DNA of 14,026 nt from Apodospora peruviana (Eukaryota; Ascomycota; Sordariomycetes; Sordariales; Lasiosphaeriaceae), in contig JAUEDM010000030.1 in NCBI GenBank assembly GCA_033439685.1, positions 1 to 14,026 on the forward strand, written 5' to 3'. Numbering within the stretch: the stretch's first letter is position 1; the number at the start of each line of letters is the position of its first letter. A model generated the notes under the pieces. It was not told the DNA's origin. It did no database searches and saw only the letters and a program-made list of their open reading frames with translations. Below are positions 9,201-14,026 of this stretch, piece by piece. Position numbers and translations under genes: made by a program.

Positions 9201-9569
9201 GACAGGTATGTCCATTTTTGGTGCAGGTCGAGCAGACCGGCTTCTCACCAGCACATCGGGTTTTGCGCTTGCGACACGTCAAGCATCTAGAACTTGTTTA
9301 GAAGCACATCTCACCACAGGCGCACCGCAGACTCGCGTGCATGGGTCCCCTTGCTCCACCGGTGTTGTCAAGACCGCCACAGACCAGATATCACAACAAC
9401 ATGCCGGGATAGGGGATTGAAGCTGACGACGACGCCCGTGAGCCAACGAAGAAACGGATTGGACCTACGCTGCATTGATCCTCCGTCTTTTGGACGGGGG
9501 CTGTCCTTGATTGTTGACAAAGCGAATTTGCTTCGGGGGCGGTATCGTTCCGTTCATCAGAGTGGGCAT
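6220..9569 (-). CDS. Zn(II)2Cys6 transcription factor with fungal middle homology region
   Basis: Nuclear DNA-binding regulator of 1055 residues; target genes unknown. Exon 1 is 9569-9469 and exon 2 is 9286-6220. Exon 1 gives MPTLMNGTIPPPKQ, then QPPSKRRRINAA, a likely nuclear-localisation signal. The zinc cluster is C35-x2-C38-x6-C45-x6-C52-x2-C55-x6-C62, with basic RKRKTR between C38 and C45. Acidic and Ser/Arg-rich linkers follow (EEEEED about 110-115), then PYFRYFGPTAIVPGYK (about 210-225). The middle homology region starts near 286 and includes TFWAVFVLDRVISSGTGRPV (about 470-490). The C-terminal third is low complexity, rich in Ser, Pro, Gly and His, and ends in PPWLEILPGDVLNLFE (about 1028-1043), possibly an activation or contact motif. 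The start was chosen because ATG 9569 is the first in frame after a stop at 9617 and has a CACAATG context; ATG 9557 is the next. The frame is intact throughout. I do not recognise a named orthologue. Confidence 0.93.
9287..9468 (-). other. Intron 1 of the Zn2Cys6 regulator
   Basis: A 182-base phase-2 intron with donor GTAGGT, a CTAAA branch-like site 14 bases before the acceptor, and acceptor TCTAG. Splicing creates the Ala codon before the first zinc Cys, giving INAACLTC. Without it the ORF would lack the first cysteine's upstream context and any ATG. Confidence 0.82.
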
Positions 9570-9597
9570 TGTGATCGATCTTTCATAGCAAAACCAT
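9557..9597 (-). promoter_or_regulatory. Two overlapping uORFs at the regulator's start
   Basis: uORF1 (9597-9583, four residues) has A at -3 and G at +4, and its TGA overlaps the ATG of uORF2. uORF2 (9586-9557, MKDRSQCPL) has G at -3, runs out of frame across the main ATG at 9569, and stops in TGATG, sharing a base with the second in-frame ATG at 9557. If the transcript covers this DNA, initiation on the main frame should be limited. Transcript evidence is lacking. Confidence 0.45.
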
Positions 9598-10480
9598 GCT
9601 GGCTTGCCGTAGACTTATGGGGTGTTGTTCTGTCGAAGCCTGAATCGGGGGGAGCTCGATCGCGGGGTAGGTGGACAAGCTCGATGGGCCTAGCACCTCG
9701 CACCAACACCAGCAACACGGCAGCCGGGCAGCGGTCGGCGGGTCGGCGAGATGGTGGCTGGCCGGAGGCCAAGTGGAGGCAGTCCCGGCGCGGTCGGTGG
9801 GGAAGCAGAGCAGCTTCGAAATGGCCTCGAATCTGGCACGAACAGGAAAGGGCGATCAATGCAACATGGTCATAATGTAGATGACAGGCCGAAGAACTTG
9901 GAGCAAGACATTTTTCCAGACCAATTTAGGAAAGAAGGTGTAGATAAGGTCAGACGAGCCAAGCGAAAGCTCTGGAGCTGGTGCGGGCCTCGTGGTTTTG
10001 CGACGACCGAAAGTCCAGCTTAAACTGAGCTGCGGACTTGGGGCAGAGACGGCCGAGTAGCCGGGTGTTTGCTTGGTAGGGTTTTTGTGCCTGTACCTGA
10101 GCAACCGCGGCTGGCTGCTTGGACGTATCGAGTACCTCGCTGGGTGAGCGGGAAGATTAAAAGGGACTACTGGCAAAATAGGTGGCAGATTGGAGAAAAT
10201 CGTTATGAAGGCGCAACGATCTGCAGTGTTGTTCGGGTGTGAGGTAGGAGAGAGTGAAGAGAGATGAATAAGGGGGAAAAGGAATTTGAAGGGACGGGGG
10301 ATGGAAGGGCCGCAAGGGCAGAGCAGCAAAAATGGGGGAGAGCAGACATGTGCCGGAGGCGTCGTCTGAGCAAGCTGGGCCACGATGCTTGACGATTTCA
10401 CGATGAGACCCCTCGTCGTTGAATGTGGGTGGGCGAGCGAATGGCAGCGAGATGGAGGTTCTGGAGAGCTCATACTCGGT
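9570..10480 (-). other. Probable 5' leader and promoter of the regulator gene
   Basis: No convincing gene. On the minus strand 10220-10290 is a long CT-rich stretch (TCATCTCTCTTCACTCTCTC), typical near fungal transcription starts, which suggests a leader of 600 bases or more. A minus-strand frame at 10473-9856 is open for 205 codons, but it is biased in composition, full of Ser/Pro/Leu, and out of frame with the regulator. Confidence 0.45.
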
Positions 10481-10940
10481 AATAATAATAATCGTGAAAT
10501 CGGAACATGGGGGGACGCTTGGGAATTGGGGATGGGGGCCTAGACCCCGCTGCCCACTGCCCGTTGCCAGCAGAAGCTGCGAGTCTTGCCCTCTCTCTTG
10601 CCGGTCAGCAAAGGCTCGCTCTTGCTTCATATCGATATGGATATGCCCAAGGAAGGTCACTTTTACCCCCTCTTTCTTTCCTTCCCCTTTCCTTCTCCCT
10701 TTACTCGGTTCCATGTATCAGAACGCTGCTCGCGGCTGTATCTGTGGAATATCAGGGAACTCACTCCATCGTAAGGTTGGCCAGAGCTGCCAGTGATACC
10801 TACCAGGTATTGTTGAGCAACCTTCGGCTACAGCGGTAACATTCGTTGTCCAGAGCTTTCCATGTGAAACATATCATGTACACCTAGCTCCGATATCTCA
10901 AAGTATCGGTTGACCTCAAGAAGCTCGGGCAACTGAGGTT
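10481..10940. other. Upstream intergenic DNA with simple sequence and a palindrome
   Basis: Contains an (AAT)4 tract near 10481-10493, a plus-strand CT-rich tract at about 10660-10706, and the perfect 12-bp palindrome CATATCGATATG at 10628-10639. No gene is supported. Confidence 0.5.
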
Positions 10941-12099
10941 GTGTACCTACACTGCACATACTAGCTTGGTGGACGCGGAAAGCTTTCAAACAAAACAACA
11001 ATTTTGGTCAACTTTATTATCCACAAGACTTTCGGTCAAGGTCGTTATGATGAGATGGGCTGATCTGATGAGACAGACTCCTTTCCGAGGCAGTCCCATC
11101 GCGTTTGGCGGCCGGGCAGTGATCTCGGCTGGGGTTGGAGGAAAGCTCTTCAGTTCCCGACAGAGCACCCGACTCCAACCTTCTCCAACACTCAAAACCC
11201 TTCAAGTTCCCTTCCCTCCAATTCGTTCCCACTTCCCCGTCAGCCCACCACCACCCAGATGGTGTTTCTCATCTTCCCGTCCGACTTCCGTATTCGAATC
11301 TTCTTCTCAATTTCCATTGGGGGAATGGGGATGCAGCTCGGACAAGCCCACATACCTTACATACTACCTGCTGCGCGCAGTCCAGCTCAGCGCCTCCGCT
11401 CGCTACGGCTCCAACGCTTCGAATTTATAATAGCCCTGGTATCGTCTGGGGTCGCTGCACAGGATGATGGGTTGCGACTCTCCAACACTGGACTGGCCAC
11501 TCAAGCCTCTCTGTTTTGCTCTTTCGCTGCCTTCCCGGGCCTAGCGCCATGCCCGGCACGGATCTGAATATGCCGGCCCAACCCCAGGTTTCCAATGGGT
11601 ATTGATGTTGCGTGCGTGTGCGCGCGAGCGACTCGTGGGCGAGAAAGGGCCGACCTTCCATTCTTCTCCTCACTGATAACCCAAGGTTTATAGTATGGGA
11701 TGGTCGAAGTGGGCTGTTCCGCTGGGTGCTGGTACTGGCTTATACGCCAAGACCCTATGCATCTCTGACGCCATGTCAGTTGCATGGCCGCCGGCCATCC
11801 TGATGTTCACTTTGAACCAAGGGACGCGTCTTATCTCGTCGGCCAATTTATTCGCCCTCTCCCCCGCTCCTAGTCCTCGAGGATATCGTGAACGCGTTGG
11901 CTTCCCCACGACCATATCTCGTTTGGGACTGATAAGGCCCCTGGGAGTGGAAGACGGTATAAACGTGGGGCCCAAAAATATCCATCTCAGTGCGCCGGCC
12001 GTCGAGGGTCCAGCCTTGCCCCTAGTCCTCCGCAATCCTTTCCCCAGACGCAACCCCGGGTGGATCCCGCCAGTCCCGACACATTGCATGCCCACACAT
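10941..12099. other. Gene-free region, C/T-rich on the plus strand
   Basis: Several overlapping frames of 100-160 codons are open on both strands, the longest at 11695-12171 plus and 12128-11688 minus. None shows domain motifs, hydrophobic patterning or splice logic. Bases 11195-11290 are CT-rich and could mark the start of a plus-strand transcript. A short GT/GC alternating tract lies near 11609-11626. Confidence 0.45.
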
Positions 12100-12127
12100 C
12101 TGTACCGTACGGAATACGTACAGTACA
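12100..12127. repeat. GTAC-rich inverted repeat
   Basis: CTGTAC at 12100-12105 and GTACAG at 12118-12123 are complementary arms. They enclose CCGTACGG, itself a palindrome. Four GTAC occur in 28 bases. Role unknown; similar CCGTACGG-type strings are common in Sordariomycete intergenic DNA. Confidence 0.5.
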
Positions 12128-12277
12128 AGGCCAGTCACAGTCACGAATACAACCCTACCGAAAACCGGTAGACATTGTGCCGACTTGCGCGCCTGACTGA
12201 GTGACTAGGTAACTGACTGAGGCCAGCGTTCAGCTCGTACACCTTCCGGTTCTGAAGACAAGTATTCCTCAGCAAGC

Positions 12278-12532
12278 ATGTCAACGATTAGCGGTCACGA
12301 TGAGTCAACACGATCGCGACACAGTGATATGGGAGAAGTGAGTCCAAGGTATGACAGCTAGCGAGACTCTCGCCTAGCTAGGGTCAAGATCAAAATCGAG
12401 GAGAGTCCAGTCGTGGCCTTTTGTTGCCAGGCACCACAAGAAACATCGGCTTTAACTGCCTAACCTTGCTAATGTCTCGTGCAGTGTTTCTGTGCTTCCC
12501 ACACCGAGAAGAAAGTGGCAGATATAGGCTAA
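12278..12532 (+). other. Possible short spliced transcript
   Basis: ATG at 12278 opens MSTISGHDESTRSRHSDMGE and meets a perfect GTGAGT donor at 12338. Bases 12338-12484 would be a 147-base intron, with CTAAC about 20 bases before the acceptor GCAG. Splicing in phase 0 gives CFCASHTEKKVADIG and a stop, 35 residues in all. The intron signals are good but the product is tiny and unrecognised. It may be a leader intron, a non-coding RNA or chance. Confidence 0.22.
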
Positions 12533-13858
12533 TACGGAGACAGAGACGAAGACAAACCGTTGCGACCACCCCCACACACTTACTTGGCCACAGCCATACA
12601 TGTCCTTGGCCGAATGTACCGTTCGGTGCCAAACGATACACCCGCGCAGTAAATCTGCTGTGGCGCCAGCAGAATCCGGGCCGTCAAGCCTCAATTAGGG
12701 GAAACGGTTGAGGACTTCCCCAGCCGTCGAGTGGCACCCATCCATGCATCCATCCCAAGGTGAAGACGTACCTGTATGCACGGACGACATAGCGAGCGAC
12801 CGATAGGAAGGCACCGGTACCGTTCACGAGGAAAACCATCATCCATCATTGCCCGGCCGGCCCAGCCACGTGGGGATGCCGGAAGGGAGGCGGAGATGAT
12901 CCTGTTTGACCTCAAATCCGATCTCTAACTGTCACAGTCGAAACATAACCGCATTTTGCCACGAAAGGGATCCCCCCAAGAACGAGACTAGTTTATGATC
13001 AGGTGGTGGTGGGTATATATCAAGGTATATATCAAGAACCAAGAAAAAAAGGTATTAACAACAAACTATCTTACTTATCCCGGATTATTTTCATTCCTTC
13101 CTTACCATCCTACCAAAAGTTTGATGTACCCACCCACGATACCCCATACGCATACCAGGCCGGCGGCCAGCCATATCCCCATGGATTATCACACGCGGGA
13201 ACAAACACGAACTCTTGGGACGTGTGTATGAGGCGTCGTGTGACGACGAGCGGAAGCTTTCCCGTTTCGTCTGTCCGCCATGGCGCCCCGCCGCCCCATC
13301 AACCACCTGAAGCTCGAACAGCCGGCCGCTCGCTCGCCTAGAGATTCGGTTTCCTGCCTTGCTGCCATGGTCGTCGTGGTGGCTCGCTGGCTATAACTGA
13401 TTCAAGGCGCGGGCTTGTCGTTAATAATGCTTCCATTATCCAAACGTAGCCCAAACGAGGCCCCCTTCAAAACACCCGGAGAGACTGAGCAAAAACTCCC
13501 ACCTAAGTCTGCTTTCAGGACCGTTTTTTTTTCTCCGCCTTCCCTTCCCACCTCCTGTTCTCTCATCGTCCCATCGTATCTCCTGAGTAGGTAGGTGGCT
13601 ATCTTCCCAGCCGCGGGGTCCTGCTGTTGGCTTCGGTTCAGTATTTGGACCAGTATACACCCGCAACCCACGTGTAATTATGTATATTCTGCCGGGTATT
13701 CGTTTGTATTGCTGGCTGGTGCTGTGCCGAGCAATTATGTTTCCCCTTCAGGATGCTCACAACAAAGAAGTAGACCACCTCAAAGATAGATAAATCGATA
13801 ATTTGTTTGGAAACGACCAAGATCTTTTTATCCTTGGTTCACCTTTTATCCAAACACA
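12533..13858. other. Intergenic upstream of the right-edge gene
   Basis: No gene is supported. It contains a CACGTG E-box at 12867-12872, GGCCGGCC near 12854, and a duplicated TATA-like unit at 13012-13035. There are also several short uORF-sized frames on the plus strand, for example ATG 13181, 16 codons. It probably includes the promoter and leader of the gene at 13859. Confidence 0.45.
13012..13035 (+). repeat. Tandem duplicate of a 12-bp TATATA unit
   Basis: GGTATATATCAA occurs twice head to tail with no mismatch. It could supply a TATA box to a plus-strand transcript. It is 824 bases before the next plausible start codon, so that role would imply a long leader or an intron. Confidence 0.7.
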
Positions 13859-14026
13859 ATGTTGACGCCCATATCCTTGCTGACTTGTCGCCACAAGTCG
13901 GCAGGAGCAGCAGCAGGGGCTACCGCGTCACTATCCAGGTGGTCTTTTCTGTGTGTCTTTCCTGTTGTCGTCGCTGCCTCGACCGCGTCGTCGTCTGGGG
14001 AAAGCATCATCACCTCGTCCTCGTTC
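13859..14026 (+). CDS. 5' end of a protein gene with a hydrophobic N-terminal segment (runs off window)
   Basis: ATG at 13859 sits in a CACAATG context with A at -3, and the in-frame stop upstream is at 13799-13801. The frame stays open for all 56 codons to the window edge. The protein starts MLTPISLLTCRHKSAG, then an Ala-rich stretch, then after Arg27 a hydrophobic segment WSFLCVFPVVVAAS (28-41) and a Ser/Thr-rich part. This fits a signal peptide or signal anchor entering the secretory pathway, with a long basic n-region; an Ala/Arg-rich organelle presequence is the alternative. The rest of the gene and its function are outside the window. Confidence 0.5.
   Translation, partial: MLTPISLLTCRHKSAGAAAGATASLSRWSFLCVFPVVVAASTASSSGESIITSSSF

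Noticed and set aside
8599..9420. Plus-strand 273-residue ORF
   Set aside because: Antisense of the regulator gene and its intron; composition follows the opposite strand.
9856..10473. Minus-strand 205-residue ORF upstream of the regulator
   Set aside because: Low-complexity Ser/Pro/Leu product of CT-rich leader DNA, different frame from the regulator, no domain or splice logic.
11688..12171. Overlapping 158- and 146-residue ORFs on opposite strands
   Set aside because: Neither has motifs, hydrophobic pattern or a good start context; both look like chance open frames in GC-balanced DNA.

Overview
The window looks like a nuclear segment of a filamentous ascomycete, most likely a Sordariomycete. 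The evidence is a dispersed single 5S rRNA gene, short GT-AG introns with CTRAC-like branch sites, a Zn(II)2Cys6 regulator with a middle homology region, an ARG8-type mitochondrial aminotransferase with two small introns, and long gene-poor intergenic DNA. The species cannot be named from the sequence alone.

Layout. Bases 46-637 are an unbroken run of 592 G, probably an assembly or base-calling artefact. A 5S rRNA gene follows on the minus strand (about 965-1082), with an upstream TATA element and a T6 terminator. Bases 1603-2783 (minus) hold the 3' part of a decayed fungal membrane-protein gene whose splice sites and TM helix can still be read, but which has four frame breaks and one internal stop. 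Next (minus, 3077-4784) is ARG8, acetylornithine aminotransferase: the presequence, two introns and most of the fold are clear, but the last exon carries five single-base frame breaks and the PLP lysine codon reads as Glu. Its upstream region has a perfect palindrome made of two GATA sites and two TGACTC cores.

The best gene is on the minus strand at 6220-9569: an intact Zn2Cys6 transcription factor of 1055 residues. Its first exon is short and holds the first zinc cysteine's codon neighbours, the basic nuclear-localisation stretch and the start. Two tiny upstream ORFs crowd the start codon. From 9570 to 13858 no convincing gene is visible; the first part is probably the factor's long 5' leader and promoter. 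At 13859 a plus-strand gene with a good start context and a hydrophobic N-terminal segment begins and runs off the window.

The genes form no evident pathway or cluster; ARG8 and the 5S gene are housekeeping functions. The strongest unexpected pattern is the contrast between the left 4.2 kb, where both protein genes are riddled with one-base indels, mostly +1 in short homopolymers, and the intact 3.2-kb regulator gene. That needs either raw-read inspection (sequence error next to the poly-G block) or a comparison with relatives (real decay). I did not find a convincing new biological system here.
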